A model generated the notes under the pieces. That model was not told the DNA's origin. It ran no database searches and saw nothing but the letters and a program-made list of their open reading frames with translations. The position numbers and the translations under genes are program-made. DNA of 64,000 bases from Streptomyces albogriseolus (GTDB lineage: Bacteria > Actinomycetota > Actinomycetes > Streptomycetales > Streptomycetaceae), in NCBI GenBank assembly GCA_014650475.1, contig BMVA01000006.1, positions 310,001-374,000 of the forward strand. The letters are read 5' to 3'. Below, piece by piece: positions 32,659 through 40,474 of this stretch. How positions within the stretch are numbered: the first letter of the stretch is position 1; every line of letters starts with the position of its first letter.

Positions 32659-33390
32659 TCAGGAAGCGCCCGCCCGCCAGGAACCACCGAGTTCGGCAAG
32701 ATGCCTGCGCAATGCGCCGCGCTGCTCCTCAAGATCCTGCGAGGCGGGAGACAGAAGATAGACATTGTCCCGGTAGGGACGGAAACCCAGGCTCTCCCAC
32801 CCCTGGGCGATTTTGGCGTTCACGCGGTCCCACTCGGCTCTGGCCGTCAGCCGATGGCTGCTGAGATCGGTGATGCCGGGCGAACAGGCTACGGCCCGGC
32901 AGCCGGCCATGAGCCGGGTGATCACCTCGCAGGCAAGCACGGCCGCCAGGCCGTGCCCGCGCCATGGCGGATCCAGCGTCACGCGATTCATGACGAGCAG
33001 CGCTGAGCCGACGTACTCCAACTGTTCGCTGACTTCGTCGGTGAAAGAACCCGTCTCGGGATCAAGGAGGACCTGCGCGGTCTCGTACAGTTCCTCCGAC
33101 TCCTCCTCCATGGCCCAGTAGGCGTTGCGGCCCCGGTCGAGGTGCACCCGGTAGAACGTCATGGAGCCGACGACTACGTCCTCGACCGTGCACGAGGAGC
33201 AATCAGCAGTCGTACACCCGCTGGAGCTGACCGGCTCGTGATGTTCACCATGAGCGCGTCGGCGGCGCAGGACGGCCACGTTCCAGCACTCCAGCGTGTC
33301 AGCCTGGGGAGTGTCCCAGGGTCCGTCGTCGTAGGAGATGCGCAGGTGTAGCTCGGAGGGGTCGCCTGGCAGCGGGGAGGGCTCGGTCAC
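32659..33390 (-). CDS. GNAT-like acetyltransferase-type protein
   Basis: A 243-residue protein. The C-terminal part fits a GNAT fold: VMNRVTLDPPWRGHGLAAVLACEVITRLMAG carries the acetyl-CoA binding pattern RGHGLA, followed by GWESLGFRPYRDNVYLL. The N-terminal half has an acidic region and a short Cys-rich patch (GCTTADCSSC). Substrate unknown. It faces away from the kinase fusion gene remnants and is preceded upstream by about 160 bases lacking features before the ligase pseudogene end. Confidence 0.65.
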   Translation of the reverse strand: MTEPSPLPGDPSELHLRISYDDGPWDTPQADTLECWNVAVLRRRRAHGEHHEPVSSSGCTTADCSSCTVEDVVVGSMTFYRVHLDRGRNAYWAMEEESEELYETAQVLLDPETGSFTDEVSEQLEYVGSALLVMNRVTLDPPWRGHGLAAVLACEVITRLMAGCRAVACSPGITDLSSHRLTARAEWDRVNAKIAQGWESLGFRPYRDNVYLLSPASQDLEEQRGALRRHLAELGGSWRAGAS

Positions 33391-34339
33391 GGCCGCAGCG
33401 TAACGAGGTGTCCGCGCGTTCGTGGATAACGGAGCCCCAGCTCAGAGATGGCGTGCCCACACCCACGCCGAAGCGAGGAGTTCGTGCGCTGGGACCCGCG
33501 GTCCTTCGCCGAGCTGAAGGCCAGCTATTCCTCCCGATTCGTCCGCGGCAGCTCACCGCACGCGCGTCACGGTGACCACGGCATGCCTCGTCGTCCCCGC
33601 CAGCACCTCGACGAGCAGTCCGGACTCCGCCGCCGTGAACGACTCGCCCCCAGCCGCCCGACCTCGCGCGGCCGGAGCAACGGCCACCAGCGCCGCCGCG
33701 ACCTGCGCGGCCAGCTGCGCCCCGAGCCGCTGAGACAATGCAACACGGCCGTCAGGCAACCGCACCGCCAGCGCCCGCGGCCGACCCGCCGCCCCCGTGA
33801 ACCCCACCACCTCCGCGTCGATCGTCTCCGCGTGTCTGACCTTCTTCCACGACGACGACCGACCCGCCCGGTACGGCGACCGCCCCGACTTCGCCACCAC
33901 CCCCTCCGCACCGGAGCCGGTCAGCGTCTCGTACCAAACCCGGGCGACCTCCACGTCTTCCGTCGCCGACACTGCCTGAATTGGCGACCCCTCCGGCAGC
34001 CCGGCCACCATGTCCAGCATCAAGGCGCGCTGCTCCTCATACGGACGCCCCCTCACATCCCCGGTGGGCAACGACAAAACGTCCCACACGATGAGCAGCG
34101 CAGGTGCCGCGCCGCCAGCTCCCGCGACCGTGCAGGCGAGGAAGCCGCCCGAGCCTGAGCGGCCTCGAACGACACCCGCCCGCAACCACGACGACTGCCT
34201 CGCCGTCCAGGACGACACCAGGCGGCAGGGCCATCCCCGCCACGGCAAGATCCATCCAGGGCGTCGTCACGTCCCGACCCGACCGCGCTTGAAGTCGAAC
34301 CGTCTCAGGCAGCCGCCACAAAACTGTCCGGTGACCGTC

Positions 34340-35928
34340 CTTCTCCAGACTTCGGCATGTCTCACGAGACAATCCGCGCTCCGTTGTAGAACCGGGCTGG
34401 CTGGTCGCTTGACCCTGCCCAGGACGCTGCGTCGACGCTGAGGCGTCAGGGGTTGCTGACCCTGAAGCGGCGGAACATGTCCGGTATGAACTGGCGCATG
34501 AGGTCCCGGGCGGCATCAAGGTGCTTCAATTCGTCATGGCCGAAGCGGAACACCTCGTACCCCCTGAGCTTGAGGTCGCGGTCGGCGGCAACCATCTCCG
34601 CGTACTTGGCGGTGTCCGGGATGCGGCCGCGGTCGCGGGTGTAGTGCTGCGATCCGTCGACCTCCAGCACGACGCGCTGTCCGTGAGGCAGCAGCAGGAG
34701 AAAGTCCATGCGGGAGCGCAGCAACGCCTCAGGGCCGCGCTCTTGGACGGTCTTATGGTCCCAGTGCAGCCACACTTCAGGGAGGAGAGCCGGCACCTCG
34801 ACTGAGGGTTTGAGAATCTCGTGGTAGGCGATGTAGAGATTTCTCTGGCCATCCGAGTTCTTGGGCAGGCTCTTGAGGAGTCGTTGGTAAAGGTTTTTCC
34901 TGGCGTCGATCTCGCTGCTGAACTTGCGGGTGGTCTGCCACCAGGCATGCACATCACGCCAACGCAGCCCCTCGATGGGAATTTCCCAGTCGTAGACGAG
35001 GATGTCGTCCGGGTCCCCTCCGGCGATCTCGATGTCGTTGTCGACCGAGGACCGGAAACGGATGTCCGGTTTGGCGAGAGAGGCGAAAATTATGTTCTTC
35101 GGTCGCCGGTTGCCGTGCAGTCGCGTCGACACCATGGTGAACAGGGGATAGCCGCCGTCATCGCCGGTTAGTCTCAACTCGACCCCAGCAGGGCGGAGAT
35201 AACCGTTGACCGTGCTGACGGTTGCTCGCTGTAGGTCCTCGTCAAGGAGGACGTCCGCCGATACCAGGCCCTCCAGGAAGCGGGCAAACCTGGCGTCTCC
35301 AGCCTCGAACACACCGAGGTTCTCGAAAAGGACTTCTGCTGACCAGTCCCCGGGGTTGCGGAAGACGTGCCGCTCAATGCGGTCTCTCAGCGTCACCGGC
35401 CGCCTCCCATTCAGCAAGTCATCGATGGAGGGGCCCGGCTCCTCGGTGATCCAAAACCGGTCAAGTAGCCGGAGGAAAGGTGCGTGGTTCCGGGCGAGCT
35501 CCGACAGGTCGAGGGCTCGCGCCAGCTCACGGCGAGCCTTTTTGGGTATCTTTAAGGGAGCGTCCTCTTCCCACAGCAGGTCCTCCATTTGATAGCGGAC
35601 CGACGCACTCACATAGAAGTAGCTCTGTTCCAATACGCGTCGCGTGACCTGCGGCAGCTCGGCATCTGCTACCTGACTGAAGCTCAGCTCAATCCGCTCG
35701 CGCTTGCTACCGGCGTCCTCAGGGACCGGTGGCATGCCCAGTTGTTCGAGGGCCGGGGTCAGCTCGCGGTGCGTCAGGCTGCCAAGTCCAGCGACGACCT
35801 CGCCGACCAGTGTGCGCAGCGCCGAACGATCCCTGATATCGACCATTGGCAGATGGTCGCAGAAGCCGAAGGAATCCGGCAGTGGCACCTGGGCATGGGC
35901 GATGAGACACATTGAGGTGTCTGGAGAA
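34340..35928 (-). mobile_element. Small TIR-flanked unit carrying only an AbiJ-like nuclease gene
   Basis: The insertion splits the ligase KLDG motif. Flanks carry the direct repeat ACCGTC (34334-34339 and 35928-35933; 4-6 bases depending on how the border is drawn). The ends carry inverted TTCTCCAGAC (34341-34350) and GTCTGGAGAA (35919-35928), with weaker similarity continuing inward (ATGTCTCA / TGTGTCTCAT). Removing the unit and one repeat restores the ligase reading KLDGHRTVLW. No transposase is encoded; the only gene is the AbiJ-like protein. A non-autonomous transposon mobilised in trans is the simplest reading. Confidence 0.7.
34446..35912 (-). CDS. AbiJ-like protein with C-terminal PD-(D/E)XK-type nuclease domain
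   Basis: 488 residues from ATG 35912, which lies in the terminal repeat region; translation could also begin at the ligase start (36017), because the frames are continuous. Layout: N-terminal helical region (RSALRTLVGEVVAGLGSLTHREL), a middle segment resembling AbiJ N-terminal domain 3 (IERHVFRNPGDWSAEVLFENLGVF; FARFLEGLVSADV; GGYPLF), and a nuclease domain at about 410-485 with RSRMDFLLLLPHGQRVVLEVDGSQHY, the Asp and Glu spaced as in DUF559/Vsr-like enzymes. Abortive-infection defence is the likely role. The domain match is from memory and moderate. Confidence 0.6.
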   Translation of the reverse strand: MCLIAHAQVPLPDSFGFCDHLPMVDIRDRSALRTLVGEVVAGLGSLTHRELTPALEQLGMPPVPEDAGSKRERIELSFSQVADAELPQVTRRVLEQSYFYVSASVRYQMEDLLWEEDAPLKIPKKARRELARALDLSELARNHAPFLRLLDRFWITEEPGPSIDDLLNGRRPVTLRDRIERHVFRNPGDWSAEVLFENLGVFEAGDARFARFLEGLVSADVLLDEDLQRATVSTVNGYLRPAGVELRLTGDDGGYPLFTMVSTRLHGNRRPKNIIFASLAKPDIRFRSSVDNDIEIAGGDPDDILVYDWEIPIEGLRWRDVHAWWQTTRKFSSEIDARKNLYQRLLKSLPKNSDGQRNLYIAYHEILKPSVEVPALLPEVWLHWDHKTVQERGPEALLRSRMDFLLLLPHGQRVVLEVDGSQHYTRDRGRIPDTAKYAEMVAADRDLKLRGYEVFRFGHDELKHLDAARDLMRQFIPDMFRRFRVSNP

Positions 35929-36059
35929 CCGTCGAGCTTCACTTCATACCACCAGCGCGGCCCGGTCGGCAGTTGCGGCACCAGCTCGGCCAGGGCGACG
36001 TCGACAGGGAACTCCACCCCGCCACCCTCAAACGCCGCCCGGGCCGCCCGCGCGCCGGA

Positions 36060-36403
36060 CTACTCCAGCAGGCCCAGCCGCGTGTCCGGCCGACACTTCG
36101 GCATGCCGGAACCTGCTGACGTATCGCGTCGCGTGCCTGCTCCCGCGTCGCTGGCATCTGGCGCTTACCCGGGCCCCAGCAGTCCCCCGTGTGCACCGCC
36201 ACCAGGCTGCTCCGGTCAAGGCCCCGCTCGATCAGCCACTCCGGGGGTGGCGGTCGCCGCTCCTCGGCCTGCCGTCGCTCGGCCTCGCGACGCTCCTCGT
36301 CCGCGATCCACCGGTCTAGCTGCCGAAGGCTCGCCCGCGCCTGCTGCTCGACCACGCGGCGCGTGAACTGCAGCAGTTCCAGACGGGATGGAATATCGCT
36401 CAC
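36060..36403 (-). pseudogene. DUF6233 protein with a 3' frameshift
   Basis: GTG 36403 begins VSDIPSRLELLQFTRRVVEQ. A charged helix (DEERREAERRQAEERRPPPPEWLIERGLDR) and the signature VAVHTGDCWGPGKR follow, as in DUF6233 proteins of Streptomyces. Near 36105 one base appears lost: the encoded tail diverges after VPACR, whereas the neighbouring frame gives CRPDTRLGLLE and a stop at 36060, the family's usual ending. As encoded the product runs on to 35939 inside the ligase gene. Function of the family is unknown. Confidence 0.65.
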
Positions 36404-36535
36404 ACGTTCGATTATAGAGGGGCGGTTCACAAACACCGAGGCCCCCACATCCAAGGAGGACGCTGTTGGCGGTCGCGAACAGCGTGTCCAGCTGGGGCTG
36501 CGGGGGCTCCGTGTAGTGAAGAAGGGTAGGTGCGG

Positions 36536-37552
36536 TCAGCTCCTGGTGTTGTCTTCTGTGTGGCTGTCGGTGCGGCTGCGGCGTGCCCCGGCGAGGGCGC
36601 CTCCGCCTGCCGCGATCAGAACGGCCGCGCCGGCGATCAGCCACAGCGAGGCGTCAGCACCGGTGTGGGCGAGGGAGCCCGTCGGCGTCTTCGGTGTGGA
36701 GTCGCCGACCGGGGTGGCGGCGATGGCGGAGGTGTCGGTTTCCGGTGTGTCGCTGTCCGATGCGGACGGCGTGGCCCTGTCCGTACCGCTGTTCGGCTTG
36801 CCTGGGCTGGAGGGGGCGGCGGTGGGCGTGTGCGTGGGCTTGCCCGAGGGTTCGGGCTTCGGGTTGGTGGTGGTCTTGGCGTTGGTGACGGTCACGGTCA
36901 CCGGGTCGCCGGGACCAGCGGTGAACGTCTTGGTGGGCTTGTACAGGTCGTAGCCGGCAGGGGCTTTGATCTCCTTGACCCAAAACTGGGCCTTCCGGCT
37001 CGACATGGGCAGCTCTCCGGAGGCCGTGCCCTTGGCTCCCGTGGTCAGGGTGAGCAGCGTCGAGCTGCCGGTGCCGATGTTCACGGTCGCTCCGGGCAGG
37101 AGCTTGCCGGTCTTGTCGTCCTTGGCCTGCAGGAGGACCTTGGCGGCCTTGAAGGGATCGGTGATCGTCAGCCGTGTGGTCGCGCCCGGGGTGACGATGA
37201 CGTCCTGGTCGGCGACGACCTCGTGGAGCGGGCTGCCGGAGTCTGTCTCCTTGAGCCGGTAGACGCCGGGCGCGAGGTCGGAGAAGGTCAGCTTTCCCTG
37301 TGCGTCGGTCTTCCCGTGTCCGGCTTCCTGGCCGGCGGAGTCGAGCAGCAGGAACACGGCGCCGGGCAGGACGTCTCCGGCCGTGTCCTTGGTGGTGATC
37401 TCGAGGCTGCCCGCGTCCGGGGCCGGAGTCTCGGCGGCGGAGGCTGAGGGGGTCGGTTCGGTGGGCTCGGCGCTCGCGGCCGGTGCCCAGGTGAGGGTGC
37501 CGGCCGCGGCGACAGCGATGGCGGCGGCGGATCGGACGAGACGTGCGTGCAC
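36536..37552 (-). CDS. Cell-wall-anchored SpaA-like (Cna B) surface protein with LAHTG sortase signal
   Basis: A 338-residue secreted protein. Signal peptide at residues 1-28 (AAAIAVAAAGTLTWAPAASA), then two Cna-B/prealbumin-type domains of about 75 residues each (GSLEITTKDTAGDVLPGAVFLL; KVLLQAKDDKTGKLLPGATVNI), a Pro/Thr-rich spacer, and a cell-wall sorting signal: LAHTG at residues 294-298, a hydrophobic helix and an Arg-rich tail. LAxTG is recognised by Streptomyces class E sortases. No sortase gene lies nearby, so the host enzyme would be used. It may act in mating contact or adhesion (inference). Confidence 0.85.
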   Translation of the reverse strand: MHARLVRSAAAIAVAAAGTLTWAPAASAEPTEPTPSASAAETPAPDAGSLEITTKDTAGDVLPGAVFLLLDSAGQEAGHGKTDAQGKLTFSDLAPGVYRLKETDSGSPLHEVVADQDVIVTPGATTRLTITDPFKAAKVLLQAKDDKTGKLLPGATVNIGTGSSTLLTLTTGAKGTASGELPMSSRKAQFWVKEIKAPAGYDLYKPTKTFTAGPGDPVTVTVTNAKTTTNPKPEPSGKPTHTPTAAPSSPGKPNSGTDRATPSASDSDTPETDTSAIAATPVGDSTPKTPTGSLAHTGADASLWLIAGAAVLIAAGGGALAGARRSRTDSHTEDNTRS

Positions 37553-37585
37553 GAGGAAGAGGACTCCTTGATCGGTCGGGGGAGG

Positions 37586-38386
37586 TTAGCGGGCGCGGCC
37601 GGCGGGGTGGGGTGCGGACGGCAGAGCGGGCGGCAGATGGCTGGGCTGCTGCGGGGCTGCAGCCGGTGCGACGTAGAGGTGACGACGGGTGTGGAAGGGG
37701 ATCTGCTTCACGGCCCGGTGCAGCGGTTCGGTGGAGATCAGCGAGGCGGTGAAAGCCGCGGCGAGGGTGGTGGGCGCGCCGGCAGAGAACTGGGCCTGCC
37801 AGTGCGGCTCGCTCGGGTATCCGCCCCAGGCCCGCCAGGCCGGACCGTCGGACCCAGTGGTGGCGTACCGGTGGCGCACACCGCCAAGGCCCTCTGGTGA
37901 CAGAAAGGTCTGCGCACCGTCCGTTTTGACGCTGTGGCTCCAGCCGTGGGTGAGGAGCGGCGTGTACACCTCGTGCGGGGCCGTCGGATCCTCGACCAGG
38001 TGATTCTTCTCGCTGTGGCGGTCTTCGAGATACAGGTCGAGCAGTTCGGTGTGGACGTCGCGCAGGAGTTCGGCGGGGGTGGTGGCGTCGAAGGTGATCT
38101 CCCAGGCCCGCGGGCCGAAGGGGGCACGGTCCATGCCGATGGTCCACGTGTCTGCGCCTCGCTCCTCGGGCTTGGGAGCGAAGCGGGTCCACAGCCGGGC
38201 GCAGGTGCTGATGGCGAACACCATCCCTTCGAGTCCCTGGTGAAGGTGCCATCCGTCGTCGAAGGGGAAGGCCCAGATCGTCTCCAGGTCTGCCTGGCCG
38301 GGACCGGCGAGGTGACGCGGGAGAACTCTCACGGTCTGGGCAGGGTCGAGATTGTTGAAGGGGTCGCGTGGTGGATCGGGCAACAC
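37586..38386 (-). CDS. DUF317 protein
   Basis: About 266 residues from GTG 38386, chosen because of an aggag site upstream. It has two DUF317-like units: TVRVLPRHLAGPGQADLETIWAFPFDDGWHLHQGLEG and LLTHGWSHSVKTDGAQTFLSPEGLGG, with AWRAWGGYPSEPHWQAQFSAGAPTTLAAAF between them and the C-terminus. It is part of a run of leftward genes with another DUF317 gene 0.6 kb upstream. Role unknown. Confidence 0.8.
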   Translation of the reverse strand: MLPDPPRDPFNNLDPAQTVRVLPRHLAGPGQADLETIWAFPFDDGWHLHQGLEGMVFAISTCARLWTRFAPKPEERGADTWTIGMDRAPFGPRAWEITFDATTPAELLRDVHTELLDLYLEDRHSEKNHLVEDPTAPHEVYTPLLTHGWSHSVKTDGAQTFLSPEGLGGVRHRYATTGSDGPAWRAWGGYPSEPHWQAQFSAGAPTTLAAAFTASLISTEPLHRAVKQIPFHTRRHLYVAPAAAPQQPSHLPPALPSAPHPAGRAR

Positions 38387-38433
38387 GAGGAGATGCTCCT
38401 GCTGAGTAGGTGGTGCGGGGATCGGGACGAGGC

Positions 38434-38976
38434 TCAGCGGGTGCGGGCCCCGGCGGGGGCGGTCGACGGAGCTGGAGTGCTGCGCGGCGTGGGGCCGGCC
38501 GCACGCTTGGGCGCGGAGGCAGCCCAGGCGCCGGGGAACCATACGGCCGTGTACTGCTCGATGGCGTCGCGCAGCCCGGTGGTGACGGCTCCGTCCCACG
38601 GGGGGCGGCCGGGGCGGTGGTAGGTGCCGAAGGTGCCGTACTGCTTGGTGTTCGGAGGGGTGTTGGTGGCTTCGTCGCGGCGGTGGAAGGTTCCGTGGTC
38701 CACGAAGCTGAGTGCCACCGCGTCGATCTCCCCGCGTTCCGGGTGGACGACTGCGACACGCAGCCCGCCGTAGGTGTCCGCGTGGATGGTTCGGGTGAAG
38801 TCAATCCGCAAACGCAGCGGCGTGCCCGGCACGGGGGCGGCGTAGTAGGTGTTGCCCACGACGGCGTGCTCGTGGAAAGGAAGGCACAGCTCGGTGAAGA
38901 ACTCGGGAGCCTGCAGGGACACGAGGGTCTCCGATCGGAGTTGAGTGGAGTCAGCGGCGTTGGCCGGGCAGGGCAT
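38434..38976 (-). CDS. Hypothetical element protein between DUF317 genes
   Basis: A 180-residue protein with a beta-rich centre (EHAVVGNTYYAAPVPGTPLRLRIDFTRTIHADTYGGLRVAVVHPE) and a C-terminal Pro/Ala-rich tail. Its start lies 26 bases inside the end of the upstream DUF317 gene, which suggests coupling. Similar proteins accompany DUF317 genes on Streptomyces elements. I do not recognise a function. Confidence 0.6.
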   Translation of the reverse strand: MPCPANAADSTQLRSETLVSLQAPEFFTELCLPFHEHAVVGNTYYAAPVPGTPLRLRIDFTRTIHADTYGGLRVAVVHPERGEIDAVALSFVDHGTFHRRDEATNTPPNTKQYGTFGTYHRPGRPPWDGAVTTGLRDAIEQYTAVWFPGAWAASAPKRAAGPTPRSTPAPSTAPAGARTR

Positions 38977-39817
38977 GTCGGCTGGTGGTGCTCCAGCGCG
39001 GAACGCTGGCCGCGGGAAGCGCGGCCGGGCGGCGGGACGCTGCGGCCCGCCGGACGTCGAGCGGGGTGGGCGTCGGCGGAGAGGGCGGGTGGATCGGGGA
39101 AGTCTGGGCGTAGTCCTTGACGTAGCTGGAGGTGTCGTCCCGCCATCGAGGCAGGGGGGCGGGGTCGGCCACGGCCTCGGTCACAGCTCGCAGAAGGGCT
39201 GCGGGGGTGTCGGTGCTGGCCGTGGCGTACCAGTAGGGCCGGGCTGAGGAGGTACCGGCCCACAGGTGCCAGCGCGCGTCGCGGGTGTCCAGTTCGATCG
39301 CCGGGTCGAGGTCGCCGGTGGTGTATTCCAGCGTGGCGAGCCCGTCGGGTGCGGTGATGGCGAAGGTCCTCAGATGCGGTCGGTCGAAGCGCCAGCCTCG
39401 GTTGATGAGCGGGTCAACGACCTGGAACGGGTCACGGTCGGTGCTTCCGGCAAGCGGGCGGGCAAGGTAGCGGTCTGGGCCCTGCCGGTACGCCTCGGCG
39501 AGGGCGGTGGTGAAGGCGGTGACGAACTCCGTGGGCGCGCTGTCGTTGAAGCAGACGCCCCAGGCCGGTGGGCCGAAGGCGTCCTTGTAGGCGTTGATGC
39601 GCCACAGTCCGTCGTCGTCGCCTTCGGGGAGGTAGCCGAGGCGGGCCTTGCCGTCGGGGGCCGTGAGGTAGGCGTTGCCGAGGTGGTCGTGGTGCAGATC
39701 CCAGCCGAGGTCGCGCAGCGGGTCGAGGCCGGGGTCGCTGACCGCGGTGGAGCGGGCCAGGTGGCGTGGGGAGACGTAGACGTCGCCGTCGATGGTGTCG
39801 TGGTCGTCGTGGGGCAC
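38951..39817 (-). CDS. DUF317 protein
   Basis: A 288-residue protein with two DUF317 units: VYVSPRHLARST..., LGWDLHHDHLGNAYLTAPDGKARLGYLPEGDDDGLWRINAYKDAFG, then INRGWRFDRPHLRTFAITAPDGLATLEYTTG and HLWAGTSSARPYWYATASTDTPAALLRAV. It has a basic tail. First gene of the leftward DUF317 run, starting about 30 bases after the HAD gene end. Confidence 0.85.
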   Translation of the reverse strand: MPHDDHDTIDGDVYVSPRHLARSTAVSDPGLDPLRDLGWDLHHDHLGNAYLTAPDGKARLGYLPEGDDDGLWRINAYKDAFGPPAWGVCFNDSAPTEFVTAFTTALAEAYRQGPDRYLARPLAGSTDRDPFQVVDPLINRGWRFDRPHLRTFAITAPDGLATLEYTTGDLDPAIELDTRDARWHLWAGTSSARPYWYATASTDTPAALLRAVTEAVADPAPLPRWRDDTSSYVKDYAQTSPIHPPSPPTPTPLDVRRAAASRRPAALPAASVPRWSTTSRHALPGQRR

Positions 39818-39844
39818 TGAATCCTGGGGGGGGGAGGAAGCGGG

Positions 39845-40474
39845 TCAGTTCGGGGGCTGCAGGGCGGTTGCGAGGTCGGTGGGGTGGCCGGTGTAGTGCA
39901 GGGTGCGCAGGCCCAGGTGGCGGGCTGCGTGGCAGTTGTCGTCTCGGTCGTCCACGAAGAGGACGCGGTCGGGGTCGGCGGCGCCGGTGGCGTTCATCGC
40001 GTGCTGGTAGGCGGCCGGGTCGGGTTTGCAGACCTGGAGCCGGGCCGAGTAGAAGGCGTGGGTCATCAGGCGGCGCCACGGGCGGCGGTCGAGGACATCG
40101 CTGAGGTGGCGGGGTGCGTTCGACAGCAAGACCAGCGGCAGCCCGGACTCGTAAGCCTGGTGGAGAACATCGATGACGTGATCGTCGATGGACGTCCACA
40201 TGTCGGTGTCGGCGTCGCGGAGTTCACGCAGCCTGCGGGCGCCGGGGTGGTGGTCGAGAACTTGGGCCCAGTACGCGAGGTCGCTGAGGTGGCCTGCGTC
40301 GTAGGCGGTGCGGGCGGTCCAGAAGGCGTGCTGGAAGGCGGGGAGGTCGTCCTCGGGCCACAGGGCGGTGCGGGCCAGGTGGAGCCACTGGTCGGTGGTG
40401 GGTTGCAGGCCGATGACGCCGTTGTAGTCGAGGATGACGGCGTCCAGGCCCGCGTGGGCAGTGGTGGGTGTCAA
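39845..40474 (-). CDS. HAD-superfamily hydrolase
   Basis: A 209-residue HAD-IA enzyme. Motif I reads VILDYNG (Asp16 nucleophile, Asn18 in place of the usual second Asp), motif II LLSNAP, motif III Lys in CKPDPAAY, motif IV FVDDRDDN. The second Asp of motif I is normally the general acid of phosphatases, so Asn there fits a weaker phosphatase or a different hydrolase branch, where DxN variants occur. A helical cap lies between motifs I and II. Its start overlaps the MFS gene stop by four bases, placing it in a cassette with two MFS transporters and an ATP-grasp ligase. Confidence 0.8.
   Translation of the reverse strand: MTPTTAHAGLDAVILDYNGVIGLQPTTDQWLHLARTALWPEDDLPAFQHAFWTARTAYDAGHLSDLAYWAQVLDHHPGARRLRELRDADTDMWTSIDDHVIDVLHQAYESGLPLVLLSNAPRHLSDVLDRRPWRRLMTHAFYSARLQVCKPDPAAYQHAMNATGAADPDRVLFVDDRDDNCHAARHLGLRTLHYTGHPTDLATALQPPN

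Larger units (their letters stand above)
33553..36017 (-). pseudogene. ATP-dependent DNA ligase (LigD-type/LigC-like), disrupted
   Basis: The 5' part (36017-35928) encodes MEFPVDVALAELVPQLPTGP and the start of the active-site motif KLDG. After a 1.6-kb insertion the frame resumes exactly at GHRTVLWRLPETVRLQARSG. Two frameshifts then follow near 34170-34200 and 34095-34115: the reading moves through VSFEAAQARAASS to ALLIVWDVL. Later motifs remain recognisable (GRPYEEQRAL, EGVVAKSGRSPYRAG, SWKKVRH), ending AVVTVTRV. The family seals DNA ends by adenylating the KxDG lysine. The protein is not functional as encoded. The multiple lesions show it has been decaying for some time. Confidence 0.8.

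Noticed and set aside
33448-34158. Plus-strand frame opposite the ligase pseudogene
   Set aside because: The product is Arg/Pro-rich without any motif, while the minus strand shows clear ligase motifs across frames.
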